From Phytophthora quininea (taxonomy: Eukaryota; Oomycota; Peronosporomycetes; Peronosporales; Peronosporaceae): a stretch of DNA of 64,000 nt. The notes under the pieces are model-generated. The model saw nothing but the letters and a program-made list of their open reading frames with translations, did no database searches and was not told where the DNA came from. Below are positions 12,126-22,906 of this stretch, in pieces. The stretch's first letter is position 1. Each line of letters starts with the position of its first letter. The stretch lies in the NCBI GenBank assembly GCA_011947345.1, contig JAAVTG010000672.1, positions 558,001 to 622,000 on the forward strand, in the 5' to 3' direction. The position numbers and the translations under genes are program-made.

Positions 12126-13641
12126 CTAATATTTCAAAAACGCCGAGAATCTCTTGAGTACTGATCTGCGCTGGTCTGGCGTTGTTTCCAACCACTCCGA
12201 CAACAGTGAAGAAAGGCTGAAAAACAATGAGTCAGAAACATTCCTCAATAAAGACTGCACGAAAAGCTTACCGTCGTAGCTGGTTCCTGTGGTTATTGTT
12301 GGCAACCCGACAGGCGAAAATACGAATGACAGTCGCGAAGTGCTGATACTTGACGAGCAGGTCTGGCGTAACCGCGTCGCATAGGAAACATCGCACAATT
12401 TCCTTCATGGTTTTTATAGCGACAAAGGTGCGGCTGGGGCTCAACTCCTGGGCTGTCTCCGCGCGCACAACCTTCAACATCGCATCCATGCGCTGGGCCC
12501 GCTCTTCTGATGATACTTGAACCAGGTTCTCAGCACTTCTCCGGAAAATATTGTTTTGAACAATCACTTTCCGATCAGCTTCGTCAACGACGCTGAATGC
12601 CTCGCTTCCTGGAGTCAAACTGTCCAACACGAGTGCCAAATCTTCGATTCGTCTGAACGCAGAGCATTGGCATGGTACGTTAAGCTATAAAAAAATATAA
12701 CTGCAGGCTTAGAAATTTGAAGGCGTACCTTAACAGCCCAACTTTTCGAGACGAATTTTGGACGACGGTAGTTGAAAATGTCTGTAGAGCCCTCAAGTAG
12801 CCAAAATATATATCGAGGGGCTGTTGTTGTTGCGCTGCTTCGCTCACCCAGGCCATAATGTAGTTAAACCGACTGACCACAGGGCCAGGGCTCCCGCTCC
12901 ACTTTCCACTTGCCATTTCCTCTTCCAGCGAACGAAGAAGCTCCGGCATTCGACGAATCCGGTCGTGTACCGGCAACATATCCACTTCCTTGACAGCGCT
13001 GTTGTAATCGATTCCTGTCGAATAGTCACAATTGCCATTTTGTGCAGTAACCAAGTGAGATTTCGACTCTGGTTCCTTATCAGTACCCGCTGTGCTGATC
13101 ATTGCGCAGCTTAAAGTCTTCGCTTTCTTCACCTGCTTCCGAGCCGCTTCGCTGCCTGCGGCCTCATCTTCAGACTCCGACCCAGAATTGTCACTCGAAG
13201 CTCCTGAATGATCACGACTGTGCTTCATCTCCTCGCGTGCAATTTTCATTTGTTTTCTTGTTCTCTTTGGCGGCTTAACATCCTAAAACGTTGAGGTGGT
13301 TAGTAGGTCACTTTAATATTTACACTCCAATAATTGACTGGTACCTGGTTGACTGTCGTAAACTGTTTCAAACTATCATTCAATTCTGCCTGCAGACGCG
13401 TTGTAGACTCCACAGCCGCCACCAGACTGGCACTTCGCTCTGCAGACCCTGACTGTAGCTTGGTTACTGCGTCGCGAACCTCCTCCAGCTTGGCAAACGC
13501 CGAGGTGACATCGTCGACTGCTTGGCTGACGGATGATATTCCTTCAGCTAATACAACGTTGCAGTTCTTGCGCAGTTGCGGCGCCGGACAAAGCCGCAGG
13601 AGCTGTTCATACAGCGCCAGAGTCTCCTCGAGCGACGCCAT
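12126..13641 (-). CDS. Family member F6, intact four-exon gene (440 aa)
   Basis: Exons 13641-13345, 13282-12729, 12652-12272 and 12216-12126 (1323 nt, phases consistent; introns 62, 76 and 55 bp). Module A is ALYEQLLRLCPAPQL and KLEEVRDAVTKL. The linker starts with the basic PPKRTRKQ and continues SSDNSGSESEDEAAGSEAA. Module B contains MLPVHDRIRRMPELL and NYIMAWVSE; module C contains RRIEDLALVLDSL and EERAQRMDAMLKVV. It ends with a short LSSLLSEWLETT exon instead of module D. F7 has the same short last exon, so F6 and F7 form a subfamily. Function unknown. Confidence 0.7.
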
Positions 13642-13700
13642 TCATTCAAATAGTCTTTGTAACCTTCAAAATGGCTACATCCTAAAAATACGTAACCTCA
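13642..13700 (-). promoter_or_regulatory. F6 upstream region with GTAACC and ATGGCTACA motifs
   Basis: GTAACC occurs at 13659-13664 and 13692-13697, with ATGGCTACA at 13671-13679 between them, all within 60 bp of the F6 ATG. The arrangement matches that upstream of F2. Confidence 0.4.
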
Positions 13701-13819
13701 TCTCTAAATGCCATCGTAGCCTTGGTCAGTTCCGTACGAATAACTTGATCGATCTTATGTAGACGCATGTCGATACGAGTTTGGAGTTCGAAGCTCGGTA
13801 AAAAAACCTTTTCGTTTGG

Positions 13820-15141
13820 TTAAGCAAAACGCAGTGACTTGTCCAGCATGGATGTTCGTTCCGCCGGGCTCAATGGTTTTCTTCGCAGCCATTCTGTCCG
13901 AAAGGACGAGAGACTTTCACACAAGCGTCAGTACATACTCCAAACAAAAATATTTGCATCGATAACTCACAGTCGGAGTTGGCTCCGCTGGTCACGATTC
14001 GATGCTCGGCTGGCGAAAAGCCGAACAACATTTCGGAACTCTTGATACGTTGTCCGCAGACTCGCCTGAAATAGGTCGTTCAAAACGTACCCCACGAGCC
14101 TCATGAGCGCTCTCAGAACAGTGGCGGAGCGACGGAGACTCGACTCCACAGCGGCCTCGGCCCGGAGGAATCGTATCACTGAAGTCATGGGCTCAAGTCG
14201 CTCTTCCAATGGTAAACATATAAATTCCTCAGCGTTTAGCACAAACATATTGTTCTTGACATTCAATTTCTGCTTGGACTCATCGATTCGGATGAGGTTG
14301 CGCTGCCTCGATTCAAACTGTCCAAAAACTCGCGCCAAATCATCTATTCGACTAAATAATAATTTCACGTACGGCCAAATGCTGGAGATTTCGTTACTGT
14401 AACATAATTTATGTACCGTCGAAATCTAAGTGTTTGCCTTGTACGTGGGGTTGCCTTGGCGAACAATTGGATGCATCTCAGGCGGGAAAAATGCAATTGG
14501 GCATCCTCACTCGCCCAAGCGACCAGATCTTTAATCCGAACGACCAAAGGATGATAGTCCCTGCTCTGATGTGTGCATTCCCCGTCCACTTTTTGAAAAG
14601 GTCAAGAGAGTGTATTATCGTGACTTGGCTCGGCAGCGACAGGAGCACTCGGCGATGCTTGGAGTTCTGGTTCCTTCTCAACTTCGACGCTCAATGAACC
14701 ATTAGTAGCCTCGATTCCATCAGAAGCTTCCGTCTCTGCTGCGTGAGTGAACAAATTTTCAATACCATCGTCTTCGGTCTCCGTTTCACTGGAATCTACC
14801 AAAATAATCGGGTCGCGTCGGTTCTCCTCTGTGGCTTCAACTAGTTTCCTTTTCTTGTTGAGAGTTCCAGTGTTGGTCATCATCTGGCTTAATTTCTCTT
14901 GCAGTTCCTGATACAGATCCAAGGCCAAGTCTATTGTCACCAAAAGCCCAGCAGGTTTGACAGGATCCGTCTGTAATTTGGCTCTGGCCTCCTCTAACTT
15001 GGAGAACCCTGACTCTTGGTCTTTTACCGCTTTGCTCATAGACAAGAAGATTTCTGCTAGAAGGCTGTTACAGTTCTTGTCCATCTCCGAGAGCGGACAA
15101 CGTCCCAGGAGCTGCTCATATACCTCGGTCAACGTCGGCAT
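13820..15141 (-). pseudogene. Family member F7 with an in-frame TGA
   Basis: The ATG at 15141 starts module A (VYEQLLGRCPLSEM, KLEEARAKLQ). Unlike its relatives it has no intron before the linker, which contains NKKRKLVE and a long Glu/Ser/Thr run. A TGA at 14604-14602 interrupts the frame, and the same frame then continues with the end of module B (IKDLVAWASEDAQ) to a donor after 14417. The next exon (14351-13971) is module C (RIDDLARVFGQFE, ERLEPMTSVIRFLR), and the last (13913-13820) is LSSFRTEWLRRK. The first half of module B is missing. ATGGCTACA lies at 15164, upstream. One nonsense codon separates it from an expressible gene. Confidence 0.6.
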
Positions 15142-15433
15142 TTTTCGTCTTCAGCACAGCACGATGGCTACACTTAAAACTCATGCATCTTTTTTCAACT
15201 TCGAAATCAATCGATCCGAGATCAACCACTGTGTCATTATTGCTTGCATCGGCAGCGCAATCGAAAGATCAACCAATCCTACGAGGGAAACGAGTAATAC
15301 TGGCTGCTGACTGGTACGTCCACGTTGTTCGTTCTGCAGTAAACCCTGCACCGTATGGAAACGACACAAAATGCTATCAAACAGCATTCCCCATATTCGA
15401 GTCACCCCACAAGAGTCTGGTCCATTGATCAAA

Positions 15434-17414
15434 ATGGAATTCAAGACCACGTGCTCCCTTGTCCTTCTTCTCAATGCCGTTGTCCAACTGATTGCAGCGT
15501 ACAACATCGGTATCGGCAAAAGCGACATCACCGGTCGTGCGGCAGGAGTCGTCATGATGGGGTTCGCCGACTCGACTGAGAGTACAGCGGGCATCCTCAG
15601 TCGGCTGTACGCCCGGGCCTACCTGATCGAAGATACCGACACCAGTCAGCGCATCATGTTCGTACACTGCGATCTGCACTCCGTCATGCAGGCTGTACAC
15701 CAAGAAGTCATCTCCCAGCTTGATGGAAAATACGGCGGTGTCTACACGGAACAAAACGTGATTCTGCACGCCACTCACACTCACGCTGGGCCCGGAGGCA
15801 CTGCAGGGTATTTCCTCAACGATATTTCAAGCTTGGGCTTCATCCGCCAGAATTTCGACAAGATTGTGGCCGGTATTGTGGAAGCGATCGACGCAGCGCA
15901 CAACTCAATGGAACCGGGCACAATCCGATGGAACAAGGGCGAAGTGGAAAAGGAGGCAAGAACCGATCCCCTGACGCTTACATGGCCAACCCAGAGGAAG
16001 AGCGGGCGAAATATGATACCGATATTGACACAACGATGCGAGCGCTCCACTTCTTCAACAAGGCAGGCAAGCTGCGAGGCGTACTCGCGTTCTACCCCGT
16101 TCACCCGACCAGTCTCGCTACTACGAATCGTCTGATCAGTGGAGACAACAAGGGCTACGCCGAATGCCTGCTCGAGGACGAGCTCGAAGATGTTGTAGTG
16201 GGAATCGGTATTTCCAATGCCCCAACCTCATTGACAATGGCAACAGTACCTTTAGTGGCGAAGGAAAGACGCCGATCGAATCAGCCGAGATCACGGGCCA
16301 ACGGCAATACGATACGCTAAAGTCGCTCGTCGACGGCGAGTCCGAGCTGATCGACGGATCCGTGCTGGGGAACTTGTCGTACGTCGACTTCTCGAACGTC
16401 GTTTTGAACGGGGTCGAAGACACTGACGAAGACCCGTACGCCAGTCGAACTTGCCCGGCGTCATCGGACAAAACATGGCAGCAGGGACGGAAGACGGACG
16501 CCAGCTCAACAAACTTTTCAAGACCATAGGTGCTGTCATCAAAAGACACCGCAGTGGGTCCAGGGCTGTCAAGGTGCCAACAAGACCCCGCTGCTCGCTG
16601 TTGGACTCATGAAACCCAAGCCGTGGGTGCCGAACATTTTACTCGTGCAGGTTGTTAAGATCGGTCAGTTTGGCATCGCGGTGACGAACTTTGAGACATC
16701 AACGATGGCGGGACGACGCATCCGAGACACTGTTAAGACAGCGTTGAAGAAGGTTGGTGTCGTTGAGGTGGAGATCGCTGCGGTTAGCAATGCCTATGCG
16801 CAGTATCTGACGACGAAAGAGGAGTACAACGAGCAACACTTCGAGGGGGCTTCGACATTGTTTGGACCCAACCAGCTCGCTGCTGTCCAGCAGGAATTGG
16901 CCCGTGTAGCTGCGTCGGTGGCAGATCCAACCAAACCTCTTGATGTTGGTCCCTCGCCACTACAGATCGACCGCAGTTCCCTTTGGCCCTTCAAACGGGT
17001 GTTATCAAGGATTCTGCACCATTGTTCAAGGACTTTTATGACGTGCGCTCTCAACCCGAAAGCACATACCCCATCAGCAGCGTGGCGTCTGCTGTCTTCG
17101 TTGGGGCCCACCCGAAAAACGCACTCAACAAGGTCAAGTCCTTCTGCGACGTCCAGCAGCTAAGCGATGACGGTTCCTACACCACCACCATGACGGATGC
17201 GCACTGGAAACGTCATCTCGTCTCTCAGAGCAAGAATACGTGCGAGTGGAACACCCGATCAGGTGGACGCACAAGTGTAGCAGACACGTATCTCTTTGTG
17301 CACCGCGGATATTCGAAAGGTTTGTTTGGCAATCTGATCATGTACGAAGGCACCTCAGACACCTTCAAGGTGGTTGGGGGCGAGCCCACATCGTTCACCT
17401 TCGACAGTGTGTAA
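15434..17414 (+). pseudogene. Neutral (alkaline) ceramidase, frameshifted
   Basis: MEFKTTCSLVLLLNAVVQLIA is a signal peptide, followed by YNIGIGKSDITGRAAGVVMM and HATHTHAGPGGTAGYF, the Zn/active-site region of neutral ceramidases, which hydrolyse ceramide to sphingosine and fatty acid. Later conserved blocks are present in other frames: VHPTSLATTNRLISGDNKG (about 16100), TGQRQYDTLKSL (16300), PWVPNILLVQVVKIGQFGI with TMAGRRIRDTV (16620-16730), EEYNEQHFEGASTLFGPNQ (16830) and a beta-rich C terminus ending at 17414. At least four frame changes (about 15950, 16240, 16550, 17000) are needed, and the segment after DNKG is shortened, so this is probably a true pseudogene rather than a sequence error. 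Confidence 0.75.
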
Positions 17415-17697
17415 GAAGATCTAACACCACCACGGCTTAAATTCGATAATGTCAACAAGCGGAAGATGTGGCGTCAGGGTGCGCGGAATCACAGTCAATG
17501 AGGGCAATGTCAACGCAGGTATCTGACAATAGTTGTCGCCGACGACGATGGCAGTATGACGATTAATCTTGTGCAAAACTTACAACAATATCTACGAATG
17601 CGCGTCTTAACAGGCCTTCGTGAGGTTACTTCCATGCTGCTTGATGGAGTAATTCATCACCCAACGCTGAATCCAAGCAGAATACTCTTGTTCAGGA

Positions 17698-18396
17698 GTG
17701 CTACAAATCGATAAGTGCACGCTGAAGCATCGATTACCTCCAGCATCAACACCAAGCAGTGCTGAAGGAGTGAAAACGTTGACGACCGTTCTGGACAAGA
17801 GGAAAAGAACTGAGTATGAATCTGGAGTTGCAGGCGAAGACAAGAAGATATTGAAGAAGTTGAGAAGGCAATCAAATGAGTCTATCGACACCTTTGCTTT
17901 GCCCGACCCTTTAGACTCGAAGAACTGCTTGAACGTGATGGAAATCTTGCATCGGTTACCAGTGACAAAGAGAAATGAAGTCCTGCCTGATGTGCTCCTC
18001 CGTTTGAAAGCAATTGCGAGCCAAAATTCCGTTCTCGTTCGAGTCGGAATCAGCGTCCTGAAATACGTTGCACTCTGGGCCAAGGATTGCGCGTCCAAGG
18101 AACGCCTCCAGTCGATTATCCACAGCTTTGCTGGAGAGATGGAAGTATTGATACACGAGTTACGTGTCGGGAGGAAGAGAAATGGGACTATCAGGTACGG
18201 ATTCAATACGGTCGGAATACGTTAAGAGCCTGCTGAAGTATGAATTACTGGGCAAACGGAGTGTTATCCTGCGTGCTCGACGGGAGCGCCAACAAAGATG
18301 CAGCGCGAAACAAACAGCCAAGTTGAGCCAGGTAGAGAAAGTTACGCACAACACGAGAATTGCGAAATCTCCGCGGACTAAAATGAGCAACGACAC
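17698..18396 (+). pseudogene. Family member F8, 5'-truncated (linker + module B)
   Basis: No module A is found upstream. The readable part starts with a basic/polar linker (LDKRKRTEYESG, KKILKKLRRQ) and then module B (EILHRLPVTKRNEVLPDVLL, LKYVALWAKD), ending at a GTACGG donor after 18194. A short gap leads into SLLKYELLGKRS in the next frame. The left arm of the inverted duplication starts inside this module at 18100, so the second arm carries only the 3' piece. The upstream part is unique to the left side. Confidence 0.5.
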
Positions 18397-18549
18397 CCAA
18401 GTCCCCGAAAAGCACTGGCGGTGGGTGCTGGTGCAAGAGCTGTCGTCGGAAGTGCCGCGACTGCCTCAATGGTGCCAGTCACCCGAGCCATTGGTTTCGC
18501 GTCCACCTGGAATTACTGTCAATTCGACTGATGCGGCGACTGCGGCGCT

Positions 18550-18936
18550 GTGCTGCAAAGTATGGATGCTACTGGTGCTGTGCCGCTGGGTATTGCCACT
18601 TCAGCTGTTGGAGGCGCTGCTGCGGTTGGTCTTGGGGTGGCTGGAATCGTTAAGATGTGCCGGAGCTTCCAGCACGAGTACATCAGTGCGTACAATCCAC
18701 GCAACGCCGGAGATGTGAAGGAGCGCTACTGGATCGTGGCTACGGAAGAAGGAGCCGGTAATGTGCGGGTGTGTCGCTGCAAGCTCGAGAGCGAAGCCCG
18801 AGCAGCCATGGACCAGATTGGGTGTTGTCGTATTATGTATAACCCTGACGAAGAAGAAGTCGATTGTCGTGGATGGAATGGGTGGGCCCACCAGACAATT
18901 CGCCGTGTAATGAGGGAGACATATTTGTCTGGCTGA
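18550..18936 (+). CDS. Hypothetical protein with Gly/Ala-rich hydrophobic helix (left copy)
   Basis: A 128-aa frame starting at a non-ATG leucine codon; the first ATG is MDATGAVPLG. A Gly/Ala-zipper-like hydrophobic segment (AVGGAAAVGLGVAGIVK) is followed by a polar, Cys-containing C-terminal domain (RYWIVATEEGAGNVRVCRC, MDQIGCCRIM, GWNGWAHQTIRRVM). Upstream frames (18371-18545) are also Gly/Ala-rich (ALAVGAGARAVVGSAATAS), suggesting a longer ancestral protein with a frame change. No family recognised. The right-arm copy is 24575-24961. Confidence 0.45.
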   Translation: MLQSMDATGAVPLGIATSAVGGAAAVGLGVAGIVKMCRSFQHEYISAYNPRNAGDVKERYWIVATEEGAGNVRVCRCKLESEARAAMDQIGCCRIMYNPDEEEVDCRGWNGWAHQTIRRVMRETYLSG

Positions 18937-19596
18937 CGGAGACGACAGGGGAGGTAGTAACAGGGAAACAATCGCTCGAAATGAAGCGTTGGGATTTCCA
19001 TTTGCAAAGTCGTGTCGAGCTTCTCGTGCTGGTGCTGTTGGAATTGAATTGGATCCCGCGACTGCAATCGTTGGAGACATTGGAGATGTTCTGCCAGCTG
19101 GTCGACGATACTTGTTCAAGCTTCCAATACGATACGAAAGCCGGGTATATATCTAATAACTACCGATGACCTGCGCGTTGTGTGTCCGTCAGTGGTATTC
19201 GACGGTCGTGGATCACTCTCCAGGACGTCGTCGCAGCAGCAGCAGCTCCACCATGACTGCCCCGGAGAAGCGTTCGTAGATCTTCCTGCTGCTCCTCGGC
19301 GAACTGCACGCAACGCTGCCGTAACCGGCTGAAGCACGTCGTGAAGGCCGATGTTACGTTAGACAAGGCTTCGGACGCCACTTCTCGAGGTAGCTCGAAC
19401 AACACAACTCAGGTGATGTCCAACTGCGAGAAGTCTACGACTTGAGTCAAGTCGAACAACGTTTCGAGAAAAGATCGAAATCAAAAATTGGAACTTAAAC
19501 CGCAAGAAGAAGGGTAGAAATCGTAAGCGAAAGTGAACAGTCTGCTGGGTTTAGCGATTGCAATGGATGCCAGTGCACTGGAATGGAATGCCAAGC

Positions 19597-20290
19597 CTAC
19601 GCGCCGCACTTGAGATTGTAGAGTCTCGTGTAAATATCGATGGTGCTTTGAGTGAGGATACCATTGGTCGCTAGTGTCGACGGGTCCTTGCGTTCTCTCA
19701 GCCAACCCTTTAACGAATTCGAACGGACTTTGTTGTCCCTCAACAAGGCGCGGTCGGTTTTTCCCATTGCTTTGATGGAAATCCCGGCCCAGCGCTCCTC
19801 GTCCTGGTCGTCGTCATCCTGGTCGTCGTCGTCGTTCTGGTCATCGTGTCAAGAGTTGAAGGCATAGCATTGTCGAGCTCCGCCAGGGACAAGCGTCTTC
19901 AGTTGAGTATGCATATACTTAATTGTAGTGCTTTTAGTGGCAGATAACTGAGAGGGGGTTTGGCACCGCTTGAGGTTTTCCCTCCTCAATCCCAAACGTT
20001 CTCCGTGGGCAACTCGTGTCTTCTGCGTTCTCTTACGACTGCTCTAGAGTTGGTGCTCGCTCGGTCGTCTGCTGCGCGTGCGTCACTACATCGTCATCAT
20101 CCAGGTCGCTGTCGTCCTCAATATACTGCTGCTTGCTGCGCAGGAACCTCTTGGCGGGGACAGTATCGACGGCCTCCACAGCCTCAGCCTGGGTCATCAT
20201 GGACAGTTTGGTATTGTCCGAAGCCGACGCGATGTTGCAAGTGGCGAGGAGAGCGGCGGCGGCCACGAGCAGGATAGAGCTGACGCGCAT
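19597..20290 (-). pseudogene. RXLR-DEER effector copy split by a 247-bp insertion
   Basis: The ATG at 20290 opens a signal peptide (MRVSSILLVAAAALLATC), then AKRFLRSKQQYIEDDSDLDDDD. At 20094 the frame enters foreign sequence and ends in a stop at 20033, before DEER. The rest of the effector, beginning NDDDD and DEERWAGISIKAMGK and ending LYNLKCGA, is found at about 19841-19597. It is otherwise collinear with the intact gene at 23480-23911, so it was functional-looking before the insertion. The truncated product would keep the translocation motif but no effector domain. Confidence 0.85.
19848..20094. mobile_element. 247-bp insertion in the RXLR copy, flanked by CATCGT
   Basis: Comparison with the right-arm gene shows an extra segment bounded by the direct repeat CATCGT (19842-19847 and 20089-20094), which occurs once in the uninterrupted copy. 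No terminal inverted repeat or coding frame was recognised. A small non-autonomous element or solo-LTR remnant is possible. Confidence 0.55.
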
Positions 20291-20504
20291 GGTGAGGCTG
20301 GAAGGGTTGGGTGGGTGGGGAGCTTGGGTGTGCGGAAGCAAATTGAAAAGTGAGACCGGAACCAGTAGAAACCGAGACGCGACTTCTCTCGACTCGACTC
20401 AAGGGTCTTGGCCTGGCGGTAGCATCGTCAACTACAAAAGTACTGGATCCGATGAATTAACGATGACAATTATACAAAAATGAGATCATTGCTCAGAATC
20501 GGCG

Positions 20505-21604
20505 CAGGCATCGGACAATATCCATTGTTTATGGATTGTTGTCGAGACGCTCGACACAATCAATATTGGAACAATGTCAATTTCTTGGGAAAACAATTGC
20601 AATGCATCGATCTAATTGTGTATCTTCTCGTTGAAGTGTCTGTGCGGTCTTATTCGACGAGTTGGCAGAGGCACAAATAACCACGTCTGCGGTCTCGAGG
20701 TACGAGGAAGTGGGAGAGCACGAGCGAGGTTTTTTGCTAGACCACGGCGCGCTCCAGCTCACACTTTTGAACGCACACTGCCGTTGCTCAACCTCCACGA
20801 CAGCCCCGCATCGAACCCCTCCGCTAACGACGCTATTATCGTAAGCAGCCTCGTCTCGAATCACTCCGCCCAAGCCTGTTCTACCAACGATGTCGATCAG
20901 CTCGGCGTTTGCTCCCCAAGCCTCCAGAAGAAACCAGCACTATCCATCGGCTTTTGCTCTCCACAGGAGAGGAATCGATTAATTCTGGTAGCGCTTGTGT
21001 CTCCACAGAGCCCAGCACCAAGCGCAAACACAGAAAATCTGAATCGACCCGCCCAGGCACTTCAAAGAAGAAGCGCACCAAAGCCTCTAGTGTTCGTTCA
21101 CCAAGGCCTGCAAGTCCGAGTGGTGTTACGGCGAAACGAGGCAGCAGTCGCGCCTACCATCAGACGCCGCTGATTACCCGAGGAAGTCAAAGCAGCTATC
21201 GAAGAGAGATCCAAGTCCAGAGAGGAAGACCGCACGAAATACATCGATTTGGCTTGGCTTCCAGCTACCTCCGTCGAGGTGGAACGACTGTTCTCTGCAG
21301 TGAAGTGCATGCTTGGTCCAACCAAGCAGCTTGGATATATGCGGAAGCGAATGATTGCTGAGACGCTCGAGTCAATCCTCTACTTGAGGCTTAACTGGGA
21401 TCTTGTTACGAACGAAATCATTTCGAAGGCAGTGCGGGAAGCTTGTGAAGATAGCGAAACAGAGACGGAAGAGCACGACAACTACGAGTAGAAGTTGCTA
21501 GTTGCCCTCACGATTCTGACAATATTGGTCGAGGTCGCCACAATCAATATTGTGGAGAACAATTTTACAATGTAACAATGCTAATGTTTTTTTTTCGATC
21601 CCTG
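20505..21604 (+). mobile_element. Non-autonomous hAT element, copy 1
   Basis: Starts CAGGCATCGG and ends CGATCCCTG, giving imperfect CAGG-ATCG termini typical of hAT elements. Internally a frame ending at 21491 carries the hAT C-terminal dimerisation block (LPATSVEVERLFSAVKCML, ETLESILYLRLNW); upstream frames are broken. It is nearly identical to 60620-61702 (inverted). No target-site duplication is visible (flanks AATCGGCG and TTTCTCGA). Its right end abuts exactly the 3' end of a LINE fragment at 21605. Confidence 0.8.
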
Positions 21605-22403
21605 TTTCTCGACTCAAGGTGAATACGCTATCAATCCATACATGAGAGTTACGTTTGTGTCGTCCACATGTGATGCATCGGTTCCGGATATTGTTTCTAG
21701 CGCATCAAAACCAAGTTTCTGCAGCACGCAGACCACAGTAGCGCGGTTGCAATGAAGCTCATGTGCGTGCTGGTAGAGGAGTTGGTAGTGCATCTTGAAC
21801 GAGTTCAGCAGATTGGGAATATTTGGTACTTCTGCTTCTGTTTTCTGGAAGTGAATGTCGTTCCTTAGTCTCCATGTTGCATGAAACACAATCGCTGTGT
21901 AGATCCTCCATAGAAGTATCAGTTCTTTGTGCTCACTTCTCCAGTTCCTACGAAGGTCTTGCAATCTTGGGAAGAGTAGCAACCTCCAGCTTAGGTCGAC
22001 GCAAAAGAACGTCGACCACCGGCTCCACAGTTCGCTCCACATTGGTTCTAATGACGGGCACGTGAAAAACAGTGTTCTACCGTTTCGATATCCTGGTGTA
22101 GTAGGTCGAGGATTTCAAGACACACTGAGCACCAACGTGGTAGCTGGAACTCCCAAAGCACCAACATATACTATGATAGCTGCTTAGGTCTCTTGTGGGT
22201 ACATATAGATCCCAAACTGCGGACGAGAGTCTCCTCGAGGTCTCCCGTACCACGAACTTTTTCCCAATTTTTGGTATCGCGTCTTACCTGCCCATCTGGG
22301 CAGTCCAGAAAGACGACAGGCGAAGCTTGAGCAACTGGGCGCGGCAATGAGCTGCAGCCTACTACACCTGGCATTCCGGACGAACGCAGTTTTGGATGGT
22401 AGG
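21605..22403 (-). mobile_element. 3' fragment of a LINE, interrupted by a MITE
   Basis: The sequence matches the C-terminal/3' end of the LINE at 51944-58165. The protein frame 22042-21614 reads MWSELWSRWSTFF, IVFHATWRLRNDIHF and HAHELHCNRATVV. Similarity stops at about 22403 after GGATGGTAGG. It is interrupted at 22097-22366 by a 270-bp MITE absent from the longer copy. Confidence 0.75.
22097..22366. mobile_element. 270-bp MITE with TGTAGTAGG termini inside the LINE fragment
   Basis: Begins TGTAGTAGG and ends CCTACTACA (perfect 9-bp inverted termini), with CCTGG directly repeated on both sides (22092-22096 and 22367-22371). The LINE copy at about 52430 has the uninterrupted site with a single CCTGG. 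Too short to encode a transposase. Confidence 0.75.
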
Positions 22404-22900
22404 GAAGGAATAGGAATTACGGTCATGCTGCGTCCACATAGGGTATTGTCGCAATAGAGCTTGCTCTATTGGTTTGGTAGCACTTAGGAAGCTGGTTGGC
22501 ACTGAAGGACTCGGGCAGGCTGGGCCGTCGACGTTCGACTTGGCAGTGCGATTGTTGTTGTTGTTGGTAAATTGAGAACTGGTAGTTGTTACTCGGCTAC
22601 TCTTCCGTCTACGCCTAGTTGAACAACTACTCCATATGTGTTTCTTTGTGGCTGCTTGAAAGCATTTGGTCGACAACTGCAACAGGTTCTTCGGTCAAAC
22701 CTTGCCGATACGATGTCGATACGAGCCTTAGCACCACCGAAGCCACGTGTGATGGCTTCTAGCATGCTATCTGCCGTTGGATAGCAGTTCTCGCGACACA
22801 TATCGTTCAACTTCGAAAATGTGTAAGATCTACAGCTAAATAGTGGTTTGCTTCCTGTAACATCAAAGTAGACCAAGGTTTCCAAGCTCAAACTTATTAC
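22404..22900 (-). other. Unidentified, possibly retroelement-derived sequence
   Basis: Minus-strand frames 22891-22589 (LETLVYFDVTGSKPLFSCRS, Cys-containing) and 22682-22362 (polar, Asn-rich) are open but overlapping and unlike any family I can name. They sit directly against the LINE fragment. Probably a piece of another retroelement or a decayed gene. Confidence 0.3.
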
Positions 22901-22906
22901 GCTTTC

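Larger units (their letters stand above)
18100..20375 (+). repeat. Left arm of a ~2 kb inverted duplication
   Basis: Sequence from 18100 to about 20375 reappears in reverse complement at about 23395-25410. Similarity starts abruptly inside F8 module B and ends in the RXLR promoter. Both arms carry the 128-aa Gly/Ala-rich ORF, an 81-aa ORF (19160-19405 minus; 24104-24349 plus) and an RXLR gene. The left arm is longer by about 250 bp because of an insertion in its RXLR copy. Arms differ by scattered substitutions, so the duplication is recent but not brand-new. Confidence 0.85.

Noticed and set aside
19160..19405. 81-aa frame present in both duplication arms
   Set aside because: No signal peptide, domain or supporting context; left as part of the repeat annotation.
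19848..20094. Solo LTR interpretation of the 247-bp insertion (TG...CA ends)
   Set aside because: The TG/CA framing leaves only a 3-bp duplication, whereas CATCGT fits better. No primer-binding or internal LTR features.
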